Assembly: GCA_002245135.1 (NCBI GenBank)
Contig: NGBS01000628.1
Location: 1-62,255, forward strand
DNA: 62,255 bases
Direction of reading: 5' to 3'
From: Proteromonas lacertae
Lineage: Eukaryota; Sar; Bigyra; Opalinata; Proteromonadidae
Position 1 is the first letter of the stretch. Each line of letters begins with the position of its first letter. The notes beneath the pieces were generated by a model, which made no database searches, had not been told where the DNA came from, and saw only the letters and a list, made by a program, of their open reading frames with translations. Shown here piece by piece: positions 50,043-61,714 of the stretch. Both the position numbers and the translations under genes were made by a program.

Positions 50043-51074
50043 TGGATGTAGATGACTTTATCGGCGTTATGATGATTCTATTCCGATAAGACTTATACGA
50101 TGGTCAGAAGCCTCCTTTGAAGTTCACCTACTCTCCTTAGACTTCCAAGGATCTACTAATCGTCTCTCTATTCCAGATGCTCCTTTACCTTCATGGACTT
50201 CTTGGACGTGACAGACATTACCTATGATATGCTTCGTCTTCACTCTCGGTTCTAGCAGTCTACGATCACTGCTCTGGTAAGTACCTTAATCATCTCTTGG
50301 CATCTCTTGACATCTCTTGAAGAGCTACTTGTGATCCTTACCGATGCCTATCTCTTGAGCTGATGGTAACCCTTTCAAGTGACAACTCCTTCTAGTTCTT
50401 GTTCATCGTAGTTGTTGATCCTCGGTAATGTCCTAGCCTTCAATCAGATCACTACTAGTCTCAGTAATGTTGTTGTTGAAGTCAGTGACTTTACCTATCT
50501 ATTGAGAAGCACCTTACGATCGATAGCTAATAGACTCTTGGACATCTATGCCGGTGTTGTTACTTGAGGAGTATACGATATCTCGGGTCTACTGACTTAC
50601 TTACTTACTTACTTGTGATGATTCCTAGCATCACAAGTAAGGACTACTCAGGTAAAGGATTATCGATCACACTTCCTATAGTCTGTATTGCAACTCTTTA
50701 TGTACCTACAACTACTTCACGATCTTCAGAGTCATTGATCCAAGGTTGCTATCTCGGGGTTGTTGATGTCCTTGCTATTATCGTCATCTCCGAGACTCCT
50801 TTAGTTTATTAAATTGATTACTTACCATGTCCTTGGGTTGATCATCTCCGTAAGGCTCCTTGAATTGATTATTTCTATTGTCCTCGACTATCCCAAGGTA
50901 ACATTTTGCTAAGTACCGACAGAGTTGTTAGAGTTGAAGATGTGTCTATTGCTGAGGTTATTGATGATTACTTTGCTGAGCGAGGAGTAGTAGTACGTCT
51001 TCTCCTTGATAATAACCTATTCTGTTCTCGGCAGTCCCGACATGACGATGAGTAATAACCTTCCTTAGGCATTT
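50043..51074 (+). other. Non-coding middle of TIR-G
   Basis: A long stretch without a convincing gene (only a 82-codon frame at 50564-50812). It includes (CTTA)n at about 50600-50615 and near repeats of CATCTCTTG (about 50300-50322). Splice-like words GTAAGT and CTTACC are frequent. Either decayed coding sequence or a non-coding transcript could lie here. Confidence 0.35.
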
Positions 51075-51355
51075 GAAATTCCTCCAAGGGCTTATCATGC
51101 TTACAAGTACGGCATACTACTTCCTTTTACGGTAGCTTCTCCATTCTCTTTAAGTTGTTTCCATTGAACGGACTGCTTCCTATAATATCGCTCCATTGCC
51201 TGGTTGTTCTTGGCCCGGCATGATGGACATTGCTTATAACATCCTTTACCTCTATCCTTTGGGGTTGGGATCATAGGCTTCTTATACTTACTACAAATGG
51301 CTTCGGTATCATCCATTGAATAACTACTTCCTTGTCGGCGTTGAAGCTTATCCAA
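51075..51355 (-). pseudogene. Cysteine-motif (zinc-binding-like) protein of TIR-G, frame-stepped
   Basis: The frame from 51355 reads LQRRQGSSYSMDDTEAICSK, then GCYKQCPSCRAKNNQAMERY. In the neighbouring frame the sequence continues EVVCRTCKHDKPLEEFQMPK. Two CxxC pairs with spacing 'C..C....p...F......C..CR' recall small zinc-binding modules found in many fungal and viral proteins (the C..Ck..kp...F style). The frame step lies at about 51133. It is the only TIR-G protein with a nucleic-acid-binding look and may serve in regulation or transposition; that is a guess. Confidence 0.4.
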
Positions 51356-51393
51356 CTTCCCTGTGTTAGTCGATCAGAGCTATCTTGGTTGCT

Positions 51394-51992
51394 CCCGTCC
51401 TTGTCATCATGGTGATCTCCTCGGTGAGCTCCTGGACAATGTAATTAAACTTTACCTAGATGAGTTATAAAGACAATGAAGCATACCTAAGCAATGATCC
51501 CGTGGATGTTCCTTGGCTTTGTAATGAAGTCTCTTGATAGAAGTTCCATGGGAGGTTCCTCCTTGAGCTATAACTCAAGGAGGAACATCCCTTCCTTGCT
51601 AGGATAGATGATAGTTGAATGTTACCTAGTTGATTAACAAGGACGATAAGACTTACCTTTATAAGGCTCCCGAGATTGATAACAATGATCTTCAAGGACC
51701 CTTGAGAAATTGAAGCCTACTGAAGTGATAACTAAGTTGTTGATTGTTTAAAGAGGTTCTGATAATGGTCCTTTAACTGAATGAAGATCTCCTGGTCTTG
51801 TTATTGTTCAAAGTGTAGTACCTCCCCTGATACAATCACCATTCATGACTACGTCCGAGAGAACTCCTCCTTACGGCTATGCCTTCAGGAGGACTTCTCC
51901 CGTCCTTGTCATCATGGTGATCTCCTCGGTGAGCTCCTGAACAATGTAATTAAACTTTACCTAGATGAGTTATAAAGACAATGAAGCATACC
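51394..51992. repeat. Direct repeat pair 1 of TIR-G, with hairpin between
   Basis: CCGTCCTTGTCATCATGGTG, ATCTCCTCGGTGAGCTCCTG and ATGAGTTATAAAGACAATGA occur at about 51394-51488 and 51899-51992, nearly identical. Between them lies a hairpin with perfect 13-bp arms GTTCCTCCTTGAG / CTCAAGGAGGAAC (51555-51586) and another (AGAACTCCTCC / GGAGGACTTCT, about 51860-51897). Confidence 0.7.
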
Positions 51993-52003
51993 TTCAGAAG
52001 CAT

Positions 52004-52523
52004 CCTGAGATTGCTCTTATCTATTCTCAAGTATCCTTGTAAGTATTAATGATAAACTGCTAAGCTTAAATCATTTTCATTAGTTTACCTAGTTGAATTA
52101 TAAAGCCATTGTAACTTACCTCTAGGAAGCTCCCGAGAATGCTTACGATGATCTTCAAGGCCTTGAGAAAATCCAGTACTAACCAGAACTTCCAGTTGTA
52201 AAGTCACTGATTAATAGAAGTACCATTAAGGCACCTTCCCAGATACGTCCAGCCGTGCATGACTACGTCAGGAATCTCCCATGTTGGGAGATTCCTTCCT
52301 TGCCAACACGGCTGTTCTTCTCGGGAAGGTCGTGGATGAACTTATCTAGGAGAGTTATAAGGATGATAAACTTACCCTTTAGAAACAAACTGAGATTGCT
52401 CTTATTGATTCTCAAGTAGCCTTGTAAGTATTAATGATAAACTGCTAAGCTTAAATCATTTTCATTAGCTTACCTAGTTGAATTATAAGGCCATTGTAAC
52501 TTACCTCTAGAAAGCTCCCGAGA
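52004..52523. repeat. Direct repeat pair 2 of TIR-G (134 bp)
   Basis: CTGAGATTGCTCTTAT, CTTGTAAGTATTAATGATAA, ACTGCTAAGCTTAAATCATT and CCATTGTAACTTACCTCTAG are found at 52004-52137 and at 52390-52523 with few changes. Together with the palindrome module they form two tandem units of roughly 340-390 bp. Confidence 0.75.
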
Positions 52524-52707
52524 TTTCTTATCATTATCTTCAAGGCCCATCCAGAAGTACCATCAAGGCACCTTCCCAGATACGTCCAGCCGTGCATGAC
52601 TGCGTCAGGGAATCTCCCACGATGGGAGATTCCCTTCCTTACCAACACGGCTGTTCTTCTCGGGAAGGTCTTGGATGAACTTATCTAGGAGAGTTATAAG
52701 GATGATA
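52221..52707. repeat. Two copies of the nested palindrome module
   Basis: Modules at 52233-52330 and 52570-52669 match the one at 17352-17451. Edges ACCTTCCC / GGGAAGGT, inner CAGCCGTGCATGAC / CAACACGGCTG, centre GGAATCTCCC / GGGAGATTCC. After each copy comes TGGATGAACTTATCTAGGAG. Compensating changes in the arms were not examined base by base. Confidence 0.75.
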
Positions 52708-52790
52708 AAACATACCTTCAGAAGCCTTCCGAGATTGCTAATCATTATCTTCAAGGGCCTTGAGAAATCCACAACTAGCTAGAACCTCCC

Positions 52791-52870
52791 GGAGTTACCA
52801 TTTGGTAACTTGTTAACAATTGTTAACTAGTTAACAATTGGTAACAAGTTAACAATTGTAAACTCCCGGT
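52791..52870. repeat. GTTAAC-rich palindrome of TIR-G
   Basis: CCGGAGTTACCATTTGGTAA, CTTGTTAACAATTGTTAACT and its complementary half to AATTGTAAACTCCCGG make an imperfect 80-bp palindrome of GTTAAC and GGTAAC units. The copy at 17233-17287 is shorter, so the number of units varies. Confidence 0.7.
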
Positions 52871-53046
52871 TCCACGATTGGTTTCCACGGTTCAATTAAA
52901 AGCCCTTACAAGATCACCAGCGTAGCAAGGAGAGTCAAGAGCGTGATTAGATTCATCACCTCGAGGTAACCAACACTTCTAGATAGCTTCCAGGAGTACC
53001 CGTAGGAGATCGTCTCATAGATAGGTATAGAAATAGCTTTCAAGAG

Positions 53047-53165
53047 TCCCCGTAGGGAAGTAGACTCTGTTGAGAAGTAGACCCCGTTAGGAGGAATCCC
53101 GTAGGAACCTTACGTAAATGGGACTATGGTACAATATGCCAGAGTCCCATTTATATACTATATAC
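53047..53165. repeat. TIR-G right terminal inverted repeat
   Basis: The complement of the left TIR: ends in CCCATTTATATACTATATAC. Differences from the left TIR are scattered base changes. Inside it, the subterminal 700 bp match the fragment at 16774. Confidence 0.85.
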
Positions 53166-54205
53166 TTCTTTTATAAACTAGTAAGACATATCATTTCCAT
53201 AATACTTTTAAAAATCATATAACTAGTGTATGCACTCTTTATCAAACTCATTATTGTAACCTAGAATTATATTCTGCTTATAACGATGTTTAAAATGACT
53301 CATCACAAAAAATCAAGTGTAATAAGTATAAAAACCATTTACAACATTTGATAAACAAGTACTGTAAGGATGATTGTTATATTAAATCTAAAATCAGGTA
53401 ATAAATATATTAATATGATTACATGAGTATATAATATATAATATAATAATAATATATAAGAATAATATATAAATAATATATAATAATAATATATAAATAA
53501 TATATATAGCACTTACATTTTCAAAATTAAATTCAAATATCAAAGGAAACGGATATATTTTTAAATGACTGTATAGGATGACTTTAGAATAGAATTAACT
53601 TAAATTTATAATCAACTAATAATGGTTCTTATCCAATATGAGTAAATGAAATATGCAGTAGTCTCATATTTAAGTAATTAGTAAATAGAAGCAGTTAACT
53701 AAAATAAGCTATATAAAATAAATAATTATAAATTGTTTAATAAACATTTCATTTATAAATTATAAAATATATGAACATTAGCTATTTAGGTAGATTTAAT
53801 TGTATTTTAGTTTCTATGTATATCAAATGGTAAATTGTTCATTATTAATTCTAATATTTATAGTAAAGTAATTTAAAAAACACTATATAATAAGAAAAAT
53901 CAAGAAAAACATTTCAAAAGTTTGATAGAAAACTCGAGACAGAAATGACGTCAGAAGGGGTCAAATTCTTAAATCCTGAATAACTGATAATTTTCATTTT
54001 GAGTGTATATATATAAAATAATATTATATTCATAATCTACATGAATTTTGTAGTCTATTTAGATAGGTTTCATGTCATATTAAGACATTTTTTCGTTGCC
54101 TAAAAAAGTTGTTTATATGGGTCTAAACCTATATATTCTAAAATAACTAACTCCGAACATCATGAATATCATATTAGTTTTGATTGAATCATTCTGCAAT
54201 ATAGA
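53166..54205. other. AT-rich gap
   Basis: Very AT-rich DNA with (TAATATA)n-type runs near 53420-53510 and the dispersed subterminal word ATGACGTCAGAAGGGG at about 53945. No gene is seen. Confidence 0.5.
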
Positions 54206-54239
54206 TTTCCGCCATACGGGGATTTCCGCCATACGGGGA
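54206..54239. repeat. Tandem pair of ATTTCCGCCATACGGGG
   Basis: Two adjacent exact copies of a 17-base unit directly before the MITE at 54248. It is G+C-rich against an AT-rich background. Confidence 0.8.
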
Positions 54240-54247
54240 ACAACACC

Positions 54248-54873
54248 TGTCGCGCGCGATAAAGAAATTTGCGCGATAAAGGAAGTAATTGTTTATATTT
54301 AGATCTAATATAATATTATTGTTAATGTCATTACGCTATGCATGAATATATAATCATTTTGTCTTATAACAGTCATATACAATAGTTATGTTCAATTATT
54401 CATAAATATTCACTTTATATCCATCTTAATTATTTCTATCATTTAACATTATTTTTATTGCATATATCACAGGAAGAAATTGAAATAAACAGTTCTTTGA
54501 TGAAAAGATTAAACAAAATCGATGTTACGATGGTTTGAAATAAAAAATAAAATATTGGCTTGAAGAAGGCTTGAATGTATTTTCTTTTTTCTTTAATATT
54601 TTTTTAAAGGGTGCTATATATATATCAATATGATAATAAGACATATATGCTAATATATTCTAGCGATTTAAATAAAAAAATAATTACAAAGATTAATAAT
54701 AGATGATATAAATCTTATTGAAAACTTGATAACAATTTCAACATATGTAATTTATTAGACAAAATAATGTTATATTTATATTTACTCGGCCTTCCAAATA
54801 AGTATTAACATATTCACTTTAATGGAAACTTATTACTTCCTTTACCGCGCAAATTTCTTTATCGCGCGCGACA
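54248..54873. mobile_element. MITE of 626 bp with 42-bp TIRs
   Basis: The left TIR TGTCGCGCGCGATAAAGAAA plus TTTGCGCGATAAAGGAAGTA (54248-54289) is matched by its complement at 54832-54873 with one difference. ACACC flanks both sides (54243-54247 and 54874-54878), a 5-bp target duplication. The inside is AT-rich, with no coding frame. The CpG-rich ends are still intact, so the copy is probably young. The superfamily cannot be named with confidence. Confidence 0.85.
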
Positions 54874-54878
54874 ACACC

Positions 54879-55198
54879 AATTACCATCAACACAAATACT
54901 AAGTCTCAATCTACTCCCAAATAACCATTTTTATTAAACATTTACTCATTTATTTTAAATGAGCTATAAAATAGAAATTCAAGTTAAAGGTATTTGACTG
55001 TATCTTATATTTCTATATCATTCTCTAATAAAGTATAGATCATACAAAAAATCAAACTAAATAACATCAGAAGGGGTATAATTCTTAAATCCTTAAATAT
55101 AAACATTATGTATTTAGTTTGTTTCTAAAGTCTCTAGTCGGTTATCGGGAGTTGCACTAAGTGGACAACAACACGGATAGGTGGTTATGACTCCGAGT
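54879..55198. repeat. Decayed Polinton-type end sequences
   Basis: ACATCAGAAGGGGTATAATT at about 55061 and TTTAGTTTGTTTCTAAAGTC with TCTAGTCGGTTATCGGGAGT (55108-55165) are the subterminal word and terminal variant B also seen at 37425 and 42145. Then comes unique sequence to the TIR at 55199. Confidence 0.5.
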
Positions 55199-55430
55199 TG
55201 TTGTGTGCCGTTTGTCATAGTTGGCCGTTTGTCTACCAGACACTTTTAAAACAAACTAAATGTATATTCTTACTTGTCTTGATGAAAAATTGTTACTTTT
55301 ATACTTACTTTGTTATATGACCTACCTCTGTAGTATACTTTTTTGTTAATATAAATAGTTTGAATATTTGCGCCGTTTGTTTTCTAGAAATTTTTGAAGC
55401 AAACTAAATGCATATTTAACTATTATAGAC
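55199..55430. repeat. Polinton-type terminal inverted repeat facing right
   Basis: TGTTGTGTGCCGTTTGTCAT, TTGGCCGTTTGTCTACCAGA, TGAAAAATTGTTACTTTTAT and GCGCCGTTTGTTTTCTAGAA are the inverted counterpart of 14727-14947 and include both stacked blocks. Its inside faces the DLEC1-like gene. No second end is found before the window ends, so it is either a solitary end or the left end of an element that includes or borders that gene. Confidence 0.65.
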
Positions 55431-55883
55431 TAAAATGTATTAGCTGAAATGATTAAAACAACTTAATATTGATCATATGGCATTTAAAATGAAAAAAGAA
55501 AATATAGAATCAAGCCTCATTCAAGCCTATTTTTTACATTTCTTTTTTTATATAGAAAGATTTAATAATTATTATATTTAATATATAAGTCAGTTTTACT
55601 TTTTAAAATGCACAGTTGAATAATTCACAGTTGGTTTAAATCCTACTTGGAAAATCTACTCCTACTCCTTCCAATTCTACAGGCTTTGGGCAAGTGTTTG
55701 TATTATCATTTCAGACTGTAATCAGGTTATAAAAAGCAAAAATAGTAATATAGTTAACCCCTTTCGCATCTAAAGAAGTCCTTTCTGCAACTCAGTTATA
55801 GACAAACAGCCAAATCTGACAATGAATCAGAACAAGTGCATTTAGAAACACTTAGAAAAACAAATAAATTAATGTATATTATT
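55431..55883. other. AT-rich gap downstream of the DLEC1-like gene
   Basis: No gene. A small dispersed piece (CTACAGGCTTTGGGCAAG, 55678) and the word TATAGACAAACAGCCAAATC (about 55797), which recalls the terminal motif. Confidence 0.45.
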
Positions 55884-58800
55884 TTAACTATCTTCATAAC
55901 TTCCATATCCTCTCAATATTATATCAACACTCTCAGCTTCTTCTACTGTAAATCTAAAACGACTCTCATAAAAAACATTCTTCTTAGGATGAAAATCAAC
56001 ATTTAATATAAAAGGCATTTTCTCTGGCCATTCTATTTCATTCGGTTGATATCCTTCTTGACTTTCTATCGAATAACAAGGTCCTTTAATTACACCTTCT
56101 GTAGAACTAAAATGAAATACACTTGCATCATCAACAATGTTGTTTTTATTATCCTTATTCTCTTCATTAGATTGATGAGATAATGACCATTTTACATCAA
56201 CTTCACTTGGATTCATTAGAATTAACCTGGTAGTTTTCATTTCACTTGTATTTACTACATTATAATTATATTCCACTGGTTTAATCACTAACATTGGATG
56301 TAATTCTTCACATTCAATTGGAATATCTTGAATACTTCCATTATTATAAGTTACTCTTAATTTTCCATTAATTATATTGGATAAGATAGGAATAGAGGAT
56401 TTTGCTGTATGAACTAAAGTTTTAAAAGTTTCGTTTCTGAATTTCTTTGATGCATTATATTTAATTCCACATTCTAAATTGCTCTTTATATCTAACTTAT
56501 ACACCAATTTCTTATCATTAAAATATTCATTACTTTTAATCGAAGGATGATCAGCAATACTTTTGTTACTTACTTCTACAATATCAAATGGTCTGGTTGT
56601 TTCTAAACTAAAAGTAATTTCATTACTTGTATTATTTGTTAAACATAAATATTTAGTAAAAGATGGATGGCTTGATGGATTAATTGACCATATTTTTATA
56701 TTCAATTTTGTCTTATCAATTGATAGTTTTGGATATAAGACATTTGCTCTAATGCCAAACGACAAACAATTTTCTAATTTTGGTCTTCTCACAGATGATG
56801 TTAAACTATTATTATTACTATTATTAATAATCCATTCTCCATCGATTAATACTAAACAATCGTATTTACTCTCTTCTTCACTACCTGGAAATGTTATTAC
56901 AAACTCTCTTGTACAATGTGAAGGTATTAATTGTTTATTTGGACTTATAACAAATGGAGATTCTACAAATCTCTTATCATTTCGATCATATGATAATTTA
57001 TAGTATATATCAGGCTCATTTCTATTCATATTAGGTAAACAATGAATATTGAAGTAATATTCTTGTTCTGCTAATAGATTTCTTTGCCTAAAACTTACCA
57101 TTATATCATATGGTCCAAGATTTCTAATTTTAATTGGTTTATTATATTTTCCACTATTTACTATCTGATTTGGTATATTTAATATATACGGATTAACATT
57201 ATAATCTAAACCAACACAATCTTTCACTATTTCTAATGGACATCCTACAACTTTAGCTTTTACATTCAATAATACATTTTCATTAATACCATCTATTTCA
57301 CATACTAATTCATCTTTATAACTACCAGGTATATCTGCATAACAATCTAATTGGATTACTATCTGTTCCCAAGGATTTAATACTCCTTCACTTGGTGTAT
57401 TAATTAGTACCAATCCTTGTCCACTACTTAACATTTTGTCAATGTGTTTCTCAACCTTTTGAGTGGTTAAATATTCAATTCCTTTCTTTGATATGAAACG
57501 GTTAGTTTTTTCATGTTTATTATCCAATATTTTTCTTTTCTTTGTATTTGTATTTGTATTTGTATTTGTATTTGTATTTGTATTTGTATTTGCATTTGTA
57601 TTAGTGTGTATAAATGTATTCTGTAATTCTAAAGAATCTTCACTCATTGATGGCATTAAATTATCCAATGGAACAATTTCATTTGTTTTTGATAATTTAT
57701 TATTTTTATTACTATTCAATATTGAAGTGGATTTATTCAATACAAGTGATTGAACTACACCAACTCTAGAATTATTACTTTTAAAACTGGTCTTTTGATG
57801 ATTGGATGGATCAGATACACATATTGTTGATTGTACTCCATCTTCACGTATTAATCCAGTAATATTATCAATATTATCAGTATTAGGCTTTAAATATAAT
57901 CCATCTTGACTAAATGTAGTAAAATATAATCGATAATTCGTCTTAATTCCACTGTAATTACCTATTATTAAATATTTAGTATATTGTTTATTCAGTTCTA
58001 AATTATCACCAAAATCTATTTCAGGTAATTCTGATGGTAAAACATCATTGGGTTTCAACAATTCCAAGTTACTATTTGATGGAAGATTATCACTTATTGT
58101 ATAACCAACCATTAAATCTCTAACTGTTGCTTTAGTTTCAAATCCTAGTGGATAAAGTATTCCACCAACATCACATGAAAATAGATTCTCTATATAACCA
58201 TCTTTCTTTGCAGTATAAGTGAGTTTAACTTCCAAATTTTGTTTTTCTGTTAAAGTGCCTTTTGAGGGAGTTAATTCATATTTAAATTCATCATTTTCAC
58301 TGTCTGTATTATTGTCAGGAAAAGATTCACAATGGAAATCGTAGGTAGTATCTAAATTAGAACAGTTCTTTAGATGTAATATTCTTGTTACTGGAACACC
58401 AACATAAATAGTTCCAAAATCAACTACTAATTCTTTCAAATATACTTCTGGAGCTTGAATTTCTGCTCGTAATGGTAAATATTGAACTGTTTTCATATCA
58501 TTGTAATATATTTTCAAACTATTTCTCATTCTTTCAGGTAATTTTCCTGCTAAACATTTACAATCGATTAATATCTTTTCTTTTGGTTTAAATGTATAAT
58601 GTTTTGGATATGAATCTATTGTTGCTTTATTTGGATCAGTTTCTTTATCTTCAATTAAATTATTATCATTCTCTTTAAACATTCCATTTAGTTTATACGC
58701 TGAGAAATATACTTCTATTGGTACATTCGTTATATTGCTAATTGGTATTTTAAATGTATTTGAATGATCTACTCCTAACAAGCCAAAGTCAAGCTCTGGT

Positions 58801-61714
58801 ATGTCAAAATGTAATTTTGGTAAAATAACTTCACACTTTATTCTTAATCTATATTCTTTTTGTTTTATATTAGCTATTCTGATTGGATAAGTAATATCTA
58901 ATTTACCATAATCTCGATCTTTTGGTTTTAAGATTACTTCTATTGTTACAGGATGTTCTGGTTCAATTACATTGGTTGGAACTTTCAATTCAATAATTGA
59001 CCAATCATTTAATGTATTTTCAGATGCAGGCTCGACATAAGGCTTGTCAATTTCAAATGTTGTTGGAGCACTACTGTTATTAGTGAGTGTAAAATTATTT
59101 GTATAAATATTATTAGGATATATACAACCATGAAATTCAATAATACTTTTATCTATTGTTACATCCAATAATAACGGTATTCCTCTCAATTCTATGTTAA
59201 TACATCTACAGATAACTAATTCTATTCTATTACTCTCATTCTTCTGTGATTTTACCAACATAGAAGTTCGAGTTACTGGTGCATTATTCGGTAATACAGT
59301 TTCAACGTATTTTTCACCACATGGAAATATTGTATCTGTTGGAGAACTTTCTTTTGGAATATTCTTAATGAAGAGTGATAAAGTAGCATGTAATTGTTTC
59401 AATTCTTTAGGATGATAGGTAATTAATGTTTCTAGTGTTTCATTTGCCTTTAATACTCCTTCTACTTGATCTAAATCAATATCATCACATTCAATGAAGT
59501 TATTATTATCATCAAGTAAATACCACTGATATTGTAAATCAATATATGTATTACTTTGTATTGTCACTTTGTGAGTTTCTTTATCTCCAATCATACAGTC
59601 AGTAAATGCAACATAATCTGTTTTTAGATTCTTTACAATTTGCCATTCTTTATCTAAATCTACATCTTCATCATCATCATCATTATCTTCACGATATTCA
59701 CTATTATTATTATTTGATTTTCTAGTAATTGATTCATTTGTAGGAATATCATCAATAGCATCCCATGTTAATTGCACTGGTTGACATAACCCTACTAAGG
59801 TATATTCATATACTAAACAATGATCACAACATATGTAAAATTTACCTTCATGACGACCTATCTCTAATGGACAAAATCTAATTTCACAAACTACATCTTT
59901 GTTATGTTCAATAGTGAATTCAGTTGGTTTTATAGTAAATGCATCGAATTTCAATATTCCTTCCTTTGTTCTTCTTTCTAAATAATTCTCTGTGTCTAAT
60001 AACATCCAAAAATGACCTTCTCCTCCTTTGTTGATTATTGGTTGTTTTAAAATGATTTTATCTCCCATTAGACATGCACCAACATCTATTGTGGATGGTA
60101 AAGTAAGAATTGGTGGATCTCTTCTGGCTTGAAGTGGAATTAAAAATTGATTTGAATCAGAAATGACAATTATACCCTAGATAAAATAAAATAATATATA
60201 TAAATATAAATATATATACATCATCATAATCTCTTGCTTCATCAGGCATAAATCTAATATATACTTTACAACTCATCCCTGCAGCAATATCACCATTACC
60301 AGCATAACCCTTTGGGTATTGAATATCTATTATTGTAAAAAATTCAGTTTTAGGTGGTAGAATCTGAATTCTTTTTGTAATTGAACTTCCATTATAGACG
60401 AAAACCTCTTGCTGATATTGTAATCCTTTTAGATAATCACGATATAACACAACTTCAGGTTTAGCATAAAAGCCTGTCTCATTACGCTGAAATAACAAGG
60501 TTGAGGCTTGAGTGTGGTTTGACCTCCTAAACCATTAACAGCTGTTTCTTGTTCATAAGTCATTAATGTCTCTCTTAAATGAGAATTTGCTTGCTTAGTA
60601 TTTCTATATCTTGGATTCTTTAAGAAATTGTTTTTGGCATTCATTCTCGTAGTGTCTTCATAGTAGCATCTAATTCATCTCCTGTTAATACATCCTTAGC
60701 AGGTAATAATATCTTAGCACGATGTGTTTTACTATCTGTTTTGTTGTTGTTGATTGATATTCTTTGATAATGATTCCATCTTCTTTAATGCTTCTTTTTC
60801 TCTCTTTGCCTTTGTTCTATTAAGTATTCCTGTTCTAGAAATAACATGATTATCAATTACTTGAGTACTCTTCAAATAATGTGGTGGAATTTTGGCTGTT
60901 CCAAAAATTACTTTCATATTATCAGGTAACTCAACATTTCCTGTTAAATATAATGTCTTTTCATTGTAATTATCAATTAAATCAGTACCAATAACTACAT
61001 GGTCTCTTTACACCTGGTGAACCTTTAATTTCATTTAATTTTGTCAATTTCTCATTCTCTTCGCAAAAGGAATATCAGTTTTAAGTAATAATCCCCTTTC
61101 CTTTAAATATTTTTTCACATTCATTGTATGTTCATTGGGCTTCTTGATTTCTCTTTTCTAATTCTTGCATCAATTGTATCTAATTGATCTACTCTACCAG
61201 AAAATGACTCTTGAATCTAAAATATTATAATTTATTTATTATATTATACATTATTAAGTATAGAATTCTGTATTTCTATATTTTCTTGTGATAATTCTAA
61301 TTTCTTTTCTTCTAATTCTGGCTGTGGTTTCTCTTCTTTCAACAGGTTGGTCAATTGGTTCTTCTTCTATTACTAGTGATGGTTCTGGTTCTTTACTTTG
61401 CTCTTCTTTCTTCTTTGAACTTACTTTGCCTATTTCTCTTTGATGCTATTTTATTATATTATAAATAGGAATATACACTTTGGACTTTTGGGTTCTTTAC
61501 TACCTTTTTGAAGATTTTTGAAACACTTGAAGATCTAGAAGATTTCTTAGGAGTTTTATGGTTCTTCAGGTGGCTGATCAGTTGGCATCATCTGTAGTCT
61601 GAGTTTCTTGTTGAGGAGGAGGTTGTGGAGGTTCTTTGGGGAATTCTTCTGGAAATAAGTCTTTAAATGTAGCTCTAAATACATGAGCTACAGATCCTAC
61701 TCTTCCTTCCATTA
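55884..61714 (-). CDS. DLEC1: DLEC1/CFAP81-like axonemal ASH-domain protein
   Basis: The main exon (55884 to about 60178) is open for about 1,400 codons. A 43-nt intron (60178-60220, gtatat...ctag) joins it to an exon whose end reads MSCKVYIRFMPDEARDYDD and continues IPLQARRDPPILTLPSTIDV and GACLMGDKII, the hallmark of the DLEC1 family ('PGMtC.y.vrF.Pd...dydD ... PLQARR.PPvLTLp..ldcG.Cl'). Repeated ASH/MSP beta domains follow, for example DFGTIYVGVPVTRILHLKNC and MLSSGQGLVLINTPSEGVLN, and the end ILRGYGSYEDS matches the family C-terminus. An (NT)n tract is coded by a TTTGTA hexamer run. The probable start at 61714 gives MEGRVGSVAHVFRATFKDLF. The 5' exons (60500-61714) change frame several times, with introns of about 31-33 nt, so the 5' part is broken or has indels. 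CFAP81 proteins sit in the central apparatus of motile cilia. Confidence 0.85.
57538..57602 (+). repeat. Hexamer microsatellite coding for Asn-Thr repeats
   Basis: Roughly ten copies of TTTGTA-type hexamers lie inside the DLEC1-like coding sequence. On the coding strand they give an alternating Asn-Thr tract (NTNTNTNTNT) before KKRK. Such tracts expand by slippage. Confidence 0.9.

Larger units (their letters stand above)
44400..53165. mobile_element. TIR-G: complete-looking novel element of 8.77 kb
   Basis: Ends are GTATATAGTATATAAATGGG in inverted orientation, with TIRs of about 119 bp (44400-44518 and 53047-53165) that agree at about nine positions in ten. G+C content is clearly above that of the host DNA on both sides. 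Inside: four related open regions (44884-50042), a non-coding middle, a cysteine-motif ORF (-, 51075-51355) and a 3' zone of direct repeats and nested palindromes. I see no transposase, integrase, reverse transcriptase, capsid or polymerase. A clear target duplication was not found, since the flanks are GGAATGT and TTCTTTT. A hAT copy (46127-47212) inserted later. Other fragments lie at 14290, 16774, about 30236 and 36660. Confidence 0.75.

Noticed and set aside
50564-50812. 82-aa ORF in the TIR-G middle
   Set aside because: It includes a tetranucleotide repeat, has no similarity to the family genes and no conserved neighbourhood.
51394-52707. CRISPR-like array, because of repeated palindromic units
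   Set aside because: Units are few, about 100-390 bp long, without short unique spacers, and lie in eukaryotic DNA inside a mobile element.
56563-57753. Plus-strand ORFs inside the DLEC1-like gene
   Set aside because: Antisense shadows of the long conserved - strand frame; the Val/Phe-rich run merely mirrors the Asn-Thr microsatellite.
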